This document shows positions 12,060 to 22,770 of a stretch of DNA of 64,000 nt, piece after piece (the stretch's first letter is position 1; every line of letters starts with the position of its first letter). The notes below the pieces were generated by a model. The model worked only from the letters and a program-made list of their open reading frames with translations. It was not told the DNA's origin and made no database searches. Position numbers and translations under genes: made by a program. This DNA comes from Kribbella sp. VKM Ac-2568 (GTDB lineage: Bacteria > Actinomycetota > Actinomycetes > Propionibacteriales > Kribbellaceae). The DNA is taken from positions 1 to 64,000 of the forward strand of contig NZ_SLVF01000018.1 of assembly GCF_004345365.1 (NCBI RefSeq). Reading direction: 5' to 3'.

Positions 12060-13619
12060 TCAGCGGCGGTCGTCGTCGACGGTGTCCTGGACCCGGATGA
12101 TCAGCAGCACGTCGGCCACCTCGGGCGGGATCGGCGACGGGAACAGGCCGCGCGCGGAGAGATCCTCGCAGGAGCGGAACGGGCCCCGGTGAGTCCGGTC
12201 GGCGACGATCAGCGCGGCCTGTTCGGCGGAGACGCCAGGCAGTGTCCGCAGTACCGGCTCGGGGGCGTCGTTGATGTCGATCAGCCCGCCGTCCTCGAAC
12301 TGGTTCGGCAGGTCGGGGCGGCCGATGCCGAGCTTCCGGGCGATCTGCGGGTGCTCCGCGGCCAGCTGACGCGCGTACTGCCGGCGCGGGTCGAGCCCGG
12401 GAGTCCGCTTCCGCCGGGGCACGATCACGGCCACATGGACCGCGCAGACCAGCGCCGAGGCGATCACGAGGAACACCCCGAGCCCGTCGGCGTCACTGGT
12501 GATCTCGTCGCTGGAGGTATCGATCAGGAGCGCACCGCCGAACGTGACGGCCAGGTAGCCCACCGCCGCAGCGCCCAGCCGGACACTCCGCCGCCGGATC
12601 GCGAGGATGCCCACCAGCGGACCCGACAGCATTCCGACGGAGATGATCGGGACCGCGGCCGCAGCGAACTTCACCGCCCAGTCCTGCCACCTCAACGACT
12701 CCGGCTCACCAGTCTGTACGAGGGTCTCCGGCGGCCGGTACTGCGGCACCGGCTGGGGTGGCGGCGGCGCGGCCCACCCGAACGCGGCAGGTGCGGCCTC
12801 TGCGGCAGAGGCGGGGGCTGAGCTGCTTTGTGGGGTGGTGAGGGTGGGGTCGTTCTGAAGGATCTGCTGGTGGAGGTGTCGGAGGGCATTGCCGGGTTCA
12901 ACGCCATGGGCGTTCACTAGGAGCGTGCGGGCCTCGCGGTAGGTGGCCAGAGCTTCGGCTTGGCGACCGGCGCGGTACAGGGCGAGCATCTGTACGCCGC
13001 GCAGCCGTTCGCGCAGGGGGAACTCCGCGACCAGGCGCGACAACTCGGGCAAGAGGTTCTGCTGGTGGCCTTGCTCGAGTTCCAGCTCTGCCCAGTCCTC
13101 CACGGCCGCGGCGCGGTCATCGGTGAGGCGGGCGCGGGTGGCCTCGAAGTACGAGCCGGTCAGGCCGGCCAGCGGCTCGGCACGCCAGAGCGACAGGGCT
13201 GTCTGGAGCTCGGCGGCGGCTTCCGCCAGTCGACCCGCACCGCGCAGTTGGCGTGCCTCACGGACGTGGCTGGTGAACAGGTCCAGGTCGGTGTTGCCGG
13301 GGGCAACGGAGAGCCGGTACCCAGCTTCGGTCAGGGTCAGCAGGAGGCCGGCGGCTCTGGGGGCTCGCTCCGGCTCCAGCACCCGGCGCAGACCCGCGAC
13401 GTACTTCTGGACGACGTTGGTGCCGTTCTCAGGCGGTTCGTCGCCCCAGACCGCTTCGATGATCCGGCTGGTCGGGACCGGCCGGTTGGCGGCCAGCAGC
13501 AGGATCGCCAGGACCGCACGCTGCTTGGCCGGGCCGAGGTCCAGCTCGCGCTGCCCGCGAAAGGCTCGCAGCGGTCCGAGCAGGTCGAACCGGACAGAGT
13601 CGTCAACCGCCCCCTGCAC
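12060..13619 (-). CDS. SARP regulator fused to membrane segments and HhH domain
   Basis: This 519-residue protein combines parts rarely seen together. Residues 8-103 form an OmpR-like winged helix ([15 protein letters not shown]...[12 protein letters not shown]...[14 protein letters not shown]). Residues 108-255 form the bacterial transcriptional activation domain ([15 protein letters not shown] to [14 protein letters not shown]), as in AfsR/DnrI SARPs. A Pro/Ala linker follows (265-300), then three probable membrane segments (about 315-341, 347-366, 380-400). A cytoplasmic end carries a ComEA/T2SK-like helix-hairpin-helix ([20 protein letters not shown], 447-466, then GPFRSCEDL). It reads away from a divergent lipoprotein gene, across an intergenic region that carries SARP-type heptamer repeats, so it probably regulates itself and that gene. 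What it senses is unknown. Confidence 0.85.
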   Translation of the reverse strand: MQGAVDDSVRFDLLGPLRAFRGQRELDLGPAKQRAVLAILLLAANRPVPTSRIIEAVWGDEPPENGTNVVQKYVAGLRRVLEPERAPRAAGLLLTLTEAGYRLSVAPGNTDLDLFTSHVREARQLRGAGRLAEAAAELQTALSLWRAEPLAGLTGSYFEATRARLTDDRAAAVEDWAELELEQGHQQNLLPELSRLVAEFPLRERLRGVQMLALYRAGRQAEALATYREARTLLVNAHGVEPGNALRHLHQQILQNDPTLTTPQSSSAPASAAEAAPAAFGWAAPPPPQPVPQYRPPETLVQTGEPESLRWQDWAVKFAAAAVPIISVGMLSGPLVGILAIRRRSVRLGAAAVGYLAVTFGGALLIDTSSDEITSDADGLGVFLVIASALVCAVHVAVIVPRRKRTPGLDPRRQYARQLAAEHPQIARKLGIGRPDLPNQFEDGGLIDINDAPEPVLRTLPGVSAEQAALIVADRTHRGPFRSCEDLSARGLFPSPIPPEVADVLLIIRVQDTVDDDRR

Positions 13620-13667
13620 TGGTCAGCACCCTCCCGATCCGCACCAGCCGAGCTTCCCCTCGGCCGA

Positions 13668-13741
13668 CGGCAGTGAGGCGGCAGTCTATCCGCCGAGCAG
13701 GGCGCAGTGAGGCGGCAGTGGGACCGCAGCGCGGTGGCAGT
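13668..13741. promoter_or_regulatory. Heptamer direct repeats, candidate SARP binding sites
   Basis: Six heptamers resembling CGGCAGT start at 13668, 13679, 13702, 13713, 13724 and 13735 (CGGCAGT, CGGCAGT, GCGCAGT, CGGCAGT, CCGCAGC, TGGCAGT). The last four are spaced exactly 11 bp apart, as are the first two; the gap between the sets is 23 bp. SARP regulators are known to bind heptameric direct repeats at 11- or 22-bp spacing. The array lies between the SARP gene and the divergent lipoprotein gene. A 16-bp perfect direct repeat (GCAGTGAGGCGGCAGT at 13670 and 13704) falls within it. Confidence 0.7.
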
Positions 13742-13821
13742 GCGGGGCTTCAGGGTCGGTGGGGTCAGGTTCGAGTCGTCGCCGGCCAGAGCGCCGGCGT
13801 ACCGGAAAGTGAGTCCGAGCA

Positions 13822-14604
13822 ATGTCCTTCCCCTGGATCCGTACCGCCGCGGCCGCCGCCCTGGTGGCACTCATCGCGACCGGCTGCGACAGCAGCGCCG
13901 ACACCGCGGTCGAGAACACAGCACCCACCACCTCCGCGAAGGTCCCCGCCCGCACTCCCGTCAAACCCGCGGCGGGCCTCGAGAGCCAGCCGGTCCGGAC
14001 CATCATGAAGAAGACCCGGCTGGCCTCGCTGGCCGCGAGCAATCTGCGGATGCGCGGCACCATCGACGACCCCGGCGGCCCGATGACCTTCGACATCACC
14101 TGGGCCAAGGGCGGCGGCCAGGGCGATTTCACCGTCGCCGGAGCGTCGTACTCCGTCCGCGCGATCGGCAGGACCGTGTACTTCCAGCTGTCCGAGGCCG
14201 CGATCCGGGCCCAGGCGAAGACCGAGAAGAGCAGCGCGGCCGAGACCGCGCAGATGCTCAGGCTGCTGAAGAACAAGTGGATCAAGCTGTCCAAGGTCGA
14301 CAAGGACACCCAGGAGATGGTGGACCTGGTCACCCCCGGGCTGTTCTTCAAGACGGTCTTCGGTAAGGACGACACCGACACCGCCGCCGCTCCCCGCAAG
14401 GCCGCCCCGCGGATGGTCGACGGCGTCCGCTGCGTCGGCCTGACCGAGGACGGCGCGTCGCTGTGGATCGACGCCACCACCGCCCGGCTGGTCCGGATGA
14501 CCGACGGCAAGAACCAGTTCCGCTTCAGCGACTACGGCAAGGTTCCCGCCCCGAAGGCGCCCGCCAAGAGCCAGATCCTCGACGGCAGGACGATGGGCCT
14601 CTGA
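13822..14604 (+). CDS. Secreted lipoprotein, LppX/LprG-like fold possible
   Basis: This 260-residue protein has a lipoprotein leader ending LVALIATGC (Cys 22), then a disordered Ser/Thr/Pro-rich linker and a beta-rich domain of about 190 residues (GTIDDPGGPMTFDITWAKGG..., SLWIDATTARLVRMTDGKNQ). The pattern resembles the LolA/LppX half-barrel lipoproteins of actinobacteria, but the identity is uncertain. It is divergent from the SARP gene and lies just downstream of the heptamer array, so it is the likely SARP target. It is followed by a hairpin terminator and appears to be a single-gene unit. Confidence 0.8.
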   Translation: MSFPWIRTAAAAALVALIATGCDSSADTAVENTAPTTSAKVPARTPVKPAAGLESQPVRTIMKKTRLASLAASNLRMRGTIDDPGGPMTFDITWAKGGGQGDFTVAGASYSVRAIGRTVYFQLSEAAIRAQAKTEKSSAAETAQMLRLLKNKWIKLSKVDKDTQEMVDLVTPGLFFKTVFGKDDTDTAAAPRKAAPRMVDGVRCVGLTEDGASLWIDATTARLVRMTDGKNQFRFSDYGKVPAPKAPAKSQILDGRTMGL

Positions 14605-14610
14605 TGCAGG

Positions 14611-14644
14611 CCGCCCGGCCGGGCCAGGGGACCGGGCCGGGCGG
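14611..14644 (+). terminator. Terminator hairpin after lipoprotein gene
   Basis: CCGCCCGGCC (14611-14620) pairs with GGCCGGGCGG (14635-14644) around a 14-nt loop, starting 7 bp after the stop codon. Confidence 0.65.
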
Positions 14645-14755
14645 TCATAACTCCAGTGTTACCGCAAGTGAGAGGTGCGCTACAGAGCGTGGTCGGGAGA
14701 GTCTCCGAGGTAGGCCGCGACGCCCCGCGGCCCCTATCACCCTGGAGTGTGAGGC

Positions 14756-15561
14756 ATGACCGGAAGACTTCAGCTCGTCCGCGCGGTGCTCGCGGCCGGC
14801 GCACTGACCGTGGCGTCCCTCGGCGCGGTGTCCGCCACCGCGTCGGCCGCTCCGATGCCGGGAGGTCCGCACACCCGGATCGTCGGCGGCGACGTCGCGC
14901 ACACCGCGGACACCCCCTGGGCCATCCAGCTGTCCAACAGCGGTTCCCCCGACCCGACCGGCGAGTGGTGCGGCGGGACGCTGGTGGCGGCGAACAAGAT
15001 CGTCACCGCCGCGCACTGCTCCCAGGAGACGGCCGGCACCTACACGGCGATCCAGGGCCGCGACGTGCTGAGCGACACCTCGACCGGCCAGGAGTCGGCG
15101 ATCAGCAGCATCTGGGTCGACCCGGCGTACGGCTCGCAGCCGGGCCATGACGTCGCGGTGATGACGCTGGCCACCCCGTTCACCGGCGTACCGACGCTGG
15201 CCCTGGAGACCAGTACCGCGGCCGACGCGGCCGGGGCCGACTCGGTCGTGTACGGCTGGGGAGCCACCGAGGGCACCGGTCCGGCCAACACCTTCCAGAA
15301 GGTGACCGTGCCCGTGCTGGGCGACGCGTACTGCGGCGACGTGTACGCGAGCCAGGGGTACGTCGCGAACGGCGAGATCTGCGCCGGGTACCAGGACGGC
15401 GGCAAGGACTCCTGCCAGGGTGACTCAGTGGCCCGCTGGTCCTGAACGGCCGGCTCTTCGGCGTCGTCTCGTGGGGCATCGGCTGCGCGGACGCCGGCAA
15501 CCCGGGCGTCTACGCCGAGGTCGCCACCTATGCCTCGGAACTCCAGGCACAGATCGGCTAG
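14756..15561 (+). pseudogene. Trypsin-like serine protease, frameshifted at GDSGG
   Basis: The gene encodes a secreted S1 protease like Streptomyces trypsin: a signal peptide of about 32 residues, a short propeptide ending R-IVGG (activation site, residues 41-45), catalytic His 87 (TAAHC), Asp 132 (HDVAVM) and Ser 224 (CQGDS). One G is missing at about 15428 in the bases coding GDSGGP: the sequence reads GACTCAGTGGCC where GACTCAGGTGGCC is expected. The frame therefore stops after ARWS at 15443-15445 (229 residues). In the +1-corrected frame the protein continues [20 protein letters not shown] to a TAG at 15559-15561, giving 268 residues, the normal family length. The break removes the S1 pocket and last strands, so the product as read should be inactive. 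A sequencing error in a G run cannot be excluded. Confidence 0.88.
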
Positions 15562-15571
15562 CAGCGACAGG

Positions 15572-15608
15572 AGGAAGGGGCCCGGGCGGATCGCCCGGGC
15601 CCCTTCCT
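15572..15608. terminator. Bidirectional terminator, 17-bp perfect stem
   Basis: AGGAAGGGGCCCGGGCG (15572-15588) pairs perfectly with 15592-15608 around a 3-nt loop. It lies between the convergent protease gene and hpf, and reads as G/C-rich stem with AGGAA/TTCCT ends on both strands. Confidence 0.85.
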
Positions 15609-15639
15609 GTGCTCCTCCCGAAACTCGGGTCCGCCGTGC

Positions 15640-16278
15640 CTAGACGGCCAGCCGGATCACGCCGTAGTCGTAGCCACGCCGGCGGTAGACCACGCTCGGC
15701 TGGTTCTCGTCGGCGTCGACGAACAGGTAGAAGTCGTGCCCGACCAGTTCCAGCTCGTAGAGCGCCTGGTCCAGGGACATCGGCTTGGCGGTGTGGGTCT
15801 TCTCGCGCATCACCAGCGGACCGTCACCGGTCACCGTCACCGAGCCGAAAGTGCGGGTCGTCACCTCTTCCTCGGCGGTTGTCTCCTCCACCACCGGTGC
15901 ATTGCCATTGGTCGACTGCTTGGCGGCGACATGCCGCAGGCCTTCCAGTGCCTCGCCACCCTTGTGAACCCGGCGCCTGTCGGCCGCCTTGCGGACCTGG
16001 GCCCGCAACCGGTCGAGACTCACGTCGAACGCGGCCTGCTTCGTCTCACCACAGGCTTCGGCCCGGACCACCGGACCCTTGGTGTACATGGTGAGTTCGA
16101 CGCGCATCGCCCGATCGTGCTGTCGCGGGTTCTTCTCCTGGCTGACTTCTACCTCGCATCGCAGTACCCGGTGATCGACCTTCTCGATCCGCTCGAGTTT
16201 TTCCTCGACGTACTGCCGGAAGCGGTCACTGACCTCGCAGTGATGACCCTTGACAACGACGTCCACGGAAACCTCCAT
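15640..16278 (-). CDS. hpf: Long-form ribosome hibernation promoting factor
   Basis: This 212-residue protein has the N-terminal S30AE domain (MEVSVDVVVKGHHCEVSDRF..., residues 1-110) that binds the 30S decoding region, and the C-terminal domain (QALYELELVGHDFYLFVDAD... to the end) that dimerises ribosomes into 100S particles. An acidic linker joins them. Length matches the long HPF of actinobacteria. It lies next to comF, as expected for the block. The 203-bp gap at 16279-16481 must contain its promoter; no sigma-specific motif stood out. Confidence 0.95.
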   Translation of the reverse strand: MEVSVDVVVKGHHCEVSDRFRQYVEEKLERIEKVDHRVLRCEVEVSQEKNPRQHDRAMRVELTMYTKGPVVRAEACGETKQAAFDVSLDRLRAQVRKAADRRRVHKGGEALEGLRHVAAKQSTNGNAPVVEETTAEEEVTTRTFGSVTVTGDGPLVMREKTHTAKPMSLDQALYELELVGHDFYLFVDADENQPSVVYRRRGYDYGVIRLAV

Positions 16279-16481
16279 CGATCGGCGACTCTGTTACGTC
16301 TTCGGACCCCCGTACCACTCGGCCGGATGCCCGAAACGACAACACCCGCTGTCCGGCCCGCCGGACTCCGTGGTGAGGATTCCGGCTGATCCGGTCCTCG
16401 CCCACATCCCTGTCCGACAAGCCCAAGCGGGTGTCATAGGCCAACGCTAGTCGGCTTCGGCGAAAACCGGTAGGGAAGTTC

Positions 16482-17180
16482 TCATGAACCGGATGGCGCC
16501 CGCAGCCGGGTCGCGGCGACCACCGCAGACCCCAGCACCGGAATTCCGCGGGCGGACAGCGCACGGCCCGCCTCGGCGAGCGTGGAACCGGTCGTCAGCA
16601 CGTCGTCGACGACGATGACCGGCTGATTCGTCAGCCTTTCAGCCCAGCGCGAACGCGCCGCGAAAGCCCCGGCCAGGTTGGCCGCACGCCGCTGAGCGGA
16701 CAGTCCGGACTGGTCCTCGGGCCGCCGTACGACGGCCAGCGCGTCCGCCGGGCGGACGTCGAATCCCTGCCGTCGCAGGTGCTTCGCGGCCGCCGTGGTG
16801 ACCCGGCGGAGCGGATCGTGGCCGCGCTCCCGGACGGTGGACGGCGAGGACGGCACCGGGCAGAGCCACGCGGCCCGGCGGGGGCCGAGAGTCGCCCGCA
16901 CGGCCAGGGCCAGCGCCTCCCCGAGCGGCCCGGCCAGGGAGTACCGGGCGTGCTCCTTGTGAGCCAGGATCAGCCCGCGCACCGCCCCGCCGTACTCCGC
17001 TGTCGCCATCGGTGGCGGGAGTCCGGCCGGGACCGGGTCGGGCCACGCGCGGTACGGAGTCGCGGTGGTCAACAGGTTCCGGCAGGTGGCGCAAAGGGAC
17101 AGGCCGGGATGCTCGCACCCCGCACAGGTGCCACCGAGCACGAGATCCACGAACGCGCCCCGGAGTGACACCGGAACCAC
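16482..17180 (-). CDS. comF: ComF-family phosphoribosyltransferase-like protein
   Basis: This 232-residue protein has an N-terminal zinc-ribbon-like Cys cluster (CAGC and CATC, residues of about 19-34), the AYGGAVRGLILAHKEHARY-type ComF segment, and a PRPP-binding loop VIVVDDVLTTGST near residues 189-201. ComF proteins are linked to DNA uptake and processing in competent bacteria; in actinobacteria the role is unclear. The probable start is a GTG at 17180. It lies between lpqB and hpf, as in related genomes. Confidence 0.9.
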   Translation of the reverse strand: MVPVSLRGAFVDLVLGGTCAGCEHPGLSLCATCRNLLTTATPYRAWPDPVPAGLPPPMATAEYGGAVRGLILAHKEHARYSLAGPLGEALALAVRATLGPRRAAWLCPVPSSPSTVRERGHDPLRRVTTAAAKHLRRQGFDVRPADALAVVRRPEDQSGLSAQRRAANLAGAFAARSRWAERLTNQPVIVVDDVLTTGSTLAEAGRALSARGIPVLGSAVVAATRLRAPSGS

Positions 17181-17243
17181 GATGCGCGATACCGGCCGGC
17201 CGGGGCAACCAGGTCCGCGCCGCCTGTGGAAAACCTCGAGGGG

Positions 17244-19009
17244 TCAGCCGGGGTAGACGGGGTCGATCGGGGTGCCCTTGTCGCCGTCGTTCATGTTGAT
17301 CCAGTTGAGGTCCTTGCCCTGCCAGTGCAGTTCGCCCGTGCTGTCCTGGACCACCGGGAGGGTGTCGACACTCGGGTTGGAGGCGAGCTTGACCGCGTCG
17401 AACTGGGTGCTGACGCCGGGGATCAGCCGGGGCTGGGAACCGTCGACATTGACCTGCCAGGGCCGCCCGGGCTGACCCTTGGCGGACTTGCCGGCCACCA
17501 GGATGCCCAGCTGGTTCCAGGACGCGTCGGTGATGTCGGTGAGCGGGAGCTCGAGCGACCGGAACTGACCCAGCACGAGCTGCTTCGCCTCGTTCGTCCC
17601 GACCGTCGCCGTCTGCACGAAGGTGGCGCCGGCCTTGGTCCGCATCACCAGCAGCGCTCGCACCCCGTCCGGCGCCATCCGCAGCGTGAGCGGGCGGGCA
17701 CCACCGAAGTTCGCTCGTACGTCGGTCACCTTGTTGTCCGGGGTGCGCATCCGCAGCCTCGGCGCGGCGCCGTCCGCGCGATCGATGTACCAGAGGTTGT
17801 TCTCGTTGTCGTAGCTCGGCCGGAGCACCTTGCCCTCGGTCCGGGTGCTCTGCACGTCGGCAGGCTTCTTCTCCGAGTCCAGGGAGCCGGACGAGACCAC
17901 GGACCTGCCGTCCTTGGCGGTGGTCACGATCGCACCGGTGTCACCCCGCAGGTTCACCGCGAAGGACTGCGCGTAGGAGCCGTACAGCACGCTGTTGTCC
18001 AGCGGAGTGGTCCCGACGTCCTCCGCGCCGTCCTGCCCCCGGATCCGCTGGATCTTGCCCTTCTGGACGCCGTACAGGTCCTTCAGCCGGCCGCCCTGGC
18101 CGGACGGGTCGTACGAGCCGAAGTCGGAGAACGACAACACGTCCGAGTCGGGCAGCAGCGACGCGCCGGAGACGGTGATCCGGACCCGGTTCGTGATCAG
18201 CCGCAGGGTCCAGACGATCTGTGCCGCCAGCAACCGGCGGTCCGACTCGCTGAGGACGGCGGCCGCGTCGCTGAGGGCGACCGTCGCCACGCCCGAGTCC
18301 ACCGGCACCGAGACGGCCAGGGTCGTCCCGTCCGGCGCGATGGGGATCGCGCCGTTGCGGAGCCGGCTGGTCGGGCCCTTCAGCAGTTCCTGGATGAGCT
18401 GGGTGGCCGACTGACCGGCCGGCAGGCTGTTCGGCACGTAGATCGGGTCCGGCACGAGCATCGTCTTGGCCGGATTGAAGAAGTACAGGGCACGGGGTGC
18501 GAGCCGTGGCTCCAGCTGGTTGCTGCCGAGGAAGACGCCCGCGGGGACGTTCGCGACCCGGAACTGACCAGAGGTCTTGGCCAGCACGAAAGTGAAGTTC
18601 ACCTGCTGGCCCGGCTTGGCCGGCGTCCACGAACCCCGCTCGTCGATGGTGCCGATCAGCGGCGCGCTCAGCTGGACCTTGCCGTCGGTGCGCTGCGACA
18701 CCGCCTGGGACGAGGACTGGTCGTACACCGAGATCTTCGACTCGGGCTTCCAGGCGGCCGCCGCGTCGGGCGTCATGTACTCGCGGGCGACGTCGAAGGC
18801 CCGCGAGTCCGACATCGCCTCGAGGAAGCCGTTCACCAGTGGCAGCGGCTTGGCATCGACCTTCGGGTGCTGGGCCTCGATCCCGAGGCCGCCCCGGACG
18901 GGCGTCAGACCCTCCTGGCTACCACTCCTGATCGGCCCCTGGGTGGGCACCGTCGCACAGCCGGTCAGCAGCACGGCACAGGCCAGCGCGGCCGCGAGCA
19001 GCTTGGTCC

Positions 19010-19013
<4 letters not shown>
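17244..19013 (-). CDS. lpqB: Lipoprotein LpqB, MtrAB accessory protein
   Basis: This 589-residue lipoprotein has a leader ending VLLTGC (Cys 19), a GerMN-like domain in the first half and a beta-propeller-like second half (ending GELHWQGKDLNWINMNDGD). LpqB works with the MtrA-MtrB two-component system in cell wall and division control. Its GTG start overlaps the mtrB stop by 4 bp (GTGA), which supports coupled expression of mtrA-mtrB-lpqB. Confidence 0.95.
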
Positions 19014-20641
<1,628 letters not shown>

Positions 20642-20733
20642 CCCGGCGGCGGTGAGCTCGATCTCTGTTCCGCGGGGTTCCGGCTCGGCGTCCGGCTTGT
20701 CCGCCTGCGACTCGCGGTCGCGTCCGTACTCGA

Positions 20734-21411
20734 TCAGTCCGCACCAGCCTTGTAGCCGACACCGCGGACCGTCACGACGATCTCGGGGTGCTCGGGGTCC
20801 TTCTCGATCTTGGACCGCAGCCGCTGCACGTGCACGTTGACCAGCCGGGTGTCGGCCGCGTGCCGGTAGCCCCAGACCTGCTCCAGCAGCACCTCACGGG
20901 TGAACACCTGCCAGGGCTTGGAGGCCAGGCAGACGAGCAGGTCGAACTCCAGCGGGGTGAGCTGGATGGTCTCGCCGCTGCGCTTCACCGAGTGACCGGC
21001 CACGTCGATGGTCAGGTCGCCGATGGTCAGCGACTCCGGTCCGGGCTCGTCCATCCGGCGCAGCCGGGCCCTGATCCGGGCCACCAGCTCCTTGGGCTTG
21101 AACGGCTTCACCACGTAGTCGTCGGCGCCGGACTCCAGGCCCAGCACCACGTCCACGGTGTCGCTCTTCGCGGTCAGCATCACGATCGGCACGCCGGACT
21201 CGGCCCGGATCGCCCGGCAGACGTCGATGCCGTCCATCCCGGGCAGCATCAGGTCGAGCAGCAGCAGGTCGGGTTTGAACTCGCGGAAGGCCGGCACCGC
21301 CTTGTCGCCGGTCGCGACCAGATACGTGTCGTAGCCCTCGTTGCGCAGCACAATGCTGAGCATCTCGGACAACGCAGTGTCGTCATCGACGATGAGGACT
21401 CGACCCCGCAT
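20734..21411 (-). CDS. mtrA: Response regulator MtrA
   Basis: This 225-residue OmpR-family regulator has a receiver domain with acidic pocket VDDD (residues 9-11 region) and phosphoacceptor Asp 53 (LLLLDLMLPGMDG), and a C-terminal winged helix (LTPLEFDLLVCLASKPWQVFTREVLLEQVWGYR). MtrA is usually essential and controls replication, division and wall genes in actinobacteria. ATG 21411 is preceded by AGAAGG at a 10-nt spacing; the frame is open further upstream but the extension is not family-like. Confidence 0.97.
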   Translation of the reverse strand: MRGRVLIVDDDTALSEMLSIVLRNEGYDTYLVATGDKAVPAFREFKPDLLLLDLMLPGMDGIDVCRAIRAESGVPIVMLTAKSDTVDVVLGLESGADDYVVKPFKPKELVARIRARLRRMDEPGPESLTIGDLTIDVAGHSVKRSGETIQLTPLEFDLLVCLASKPWQVFTREVLLEQVWGYRHAADTRLVNVHVQRLRSKIEKDPEHPEIVVTVRGVGYKAGAD

Positions 21412-21642
21412 CGTCCGGTTACCTTCTGCCACGCCTGCTCCTCGCCGGTCCGGTCTCAGCGCGCCCAGCGGCCGCTGGTCGTACGCACTACGGATAGTGT
21501 CCCATTCCCCAGGTAGCGCACACGCCGGATCGCCGTGCGGGGGTCTGGTAATGACGGTATGGACCGTCCGGGCTGTGATCATGGTGCACGGCCCGGGCCG
21601 GGGACAAGCCCGGTGGGGTGGTCACAGAGGGGAGGCAAGGGG

Positions 21643-22770
21643 ATGCGGGACGACATCGGCGTTCGGGAGAGCGCGGCGTACTCCGAGCCGCTACGCCCCT
21701 GGCTGCCCGCCGACCTGCTGGACAACGCCGCCCGGACCATCTCCGAGAACAAGACGATCATGCTGGGCCTGCCCGTGCTCGCCGGGATCGCCCTGGCCGC
21801 CATCCAGGCAGGGCTGACCCAGCTGACCGTGCCCGGCGGGATCAGCGGCTTCTTCGGCGCGGACGACCCGTTCGAGCAGGCGGGCGCCGCGGTCCTGCTG
21901 ATGTACGGCGTGCAGCTGATCCTGTTCACGGTGGTGTCGAGCCTGCTCGCCGGGATCATCGCGCTGGCCGCGGTGCGGAGCCAGCTCGCCCACCGGGTGG
22001 GGCCGCGGGAGTTGCTCCGGCTGGTCCGCCCGTCCCTGCCCGCGCTGGCGGCCGTCGGCATCGTCCAGTCGCTGTCCTTCGTGCTGGTGATCGTCGGGTG
22101 GGCGCTGGCCGTGTTCGGCGCCGGGGCCGGTTCGGACGCGGCGATCTCCCCGGAGGTGGCCGGCGCGGTCGCCCTGGTGATGATCCTGGGCGGCGGCGTC
22201 CTCGTACTGATCTTCGGGATCCGCCTCGTCCTGGCCGGGACCGTTGTCCTGATGGAGGGGAAGCACGCGCCCGACATCGGGCTGTACATCCCCGCCAGGG
22301 TCGGGATCTGGGGCTCGCTGAAGAGGTCGTGGCAGCTGGTCCGGGGCAAGTTCTGGCGGGTGTTCGGGATCCTGCTGTTCGCCGGGGTCGTGGTGAACAT
22401 CGTCAGCTACGCACTCCAGTTCGGGATCAGCACGCTGGTGATCACCCTCGGCGCGTGGGCCAGTGACAGCGACAGCAGCGGAGCCACCATGGTCGCGATC
22501 GCGGTGGGTGTTTCGGCCGGGATCGCCACTGTGCTGACGCTGATCGCCAGTCTGGCGTTCATGTCCGCCGTCCAGGCCCTGCTGTACCTCGATCTCCGGG
22601 TCCGGCGAGAGGGACTCGATCTCTGGTTGCGTCCGGTGCTCCGGCCGGCCGTCGCGCAGCCGCCGCACCTTGCCCAGCAACCGCCGCTCCAGCAAGCGCA
22701 GCAACCTCACCAGCCGCAGCAGTCCCAGCAACCTCAGCAACCTCAGTACCCGACGGGACCGGCCTGGTGA
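21643..22770 (+). CDS. Multi-pass membrane protein with Gln/Pro-rich tail
   Basis: This 375-residue protein has about six long hydrophobic segments and resembles the glycerophosphodiester-phosphodiesterase-like membrane domain proteins found beside mtrA in actinobacteria. The last 45 residues are a Gln/Pro-rich tail with repeated QQP units (AQQPPLQQAQQPHQPQQSQQ). ATG 21643 follows GGGGAGG. It starts a five-gene operon (overlap of 4 bp with the DUF4129 gene) and is divergent from mtrA. Function is unknown. Confidence 0.85.
   Translation: MRDDIGVRESAAYSEPLRPWLPADLLDNAARTISENKTIMLGLPVLAGIALAAIQAGLTQLTVPGGISGFFGADDPFEQAGAAVLLMYGVQLILFTVVSSLLAGIIALAAVRSQLAHRVGPRELLRLVRPSLPALAAVGIVQSLSFVLVIVGWALAVFGAGAGSDAAISPEVAGAVALVMILGGGVLVLIFGIRLVLAGTVVLMEGKHAPDIGLYIPARVGIWGSLKRSWQLVRGKFWRVFGILLFAGVVVNIVSYALQFGISTLVITLGAWASDSDSSGATMVAIAVGVSAGIATVLTLIASLAFMSAVQALLYLDLRVRREGLDLWLRPVLRPAVAQPPHLAQQPPLQQAQQPHQPQQSQQPQQPQYPTGPAW

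Noticed and set aside
20642-20733. Upstream extension of mtrB towards mtrA
   Set aside because: The frame is open, but only a CTG could serve as start and the extension has no family counterpart.
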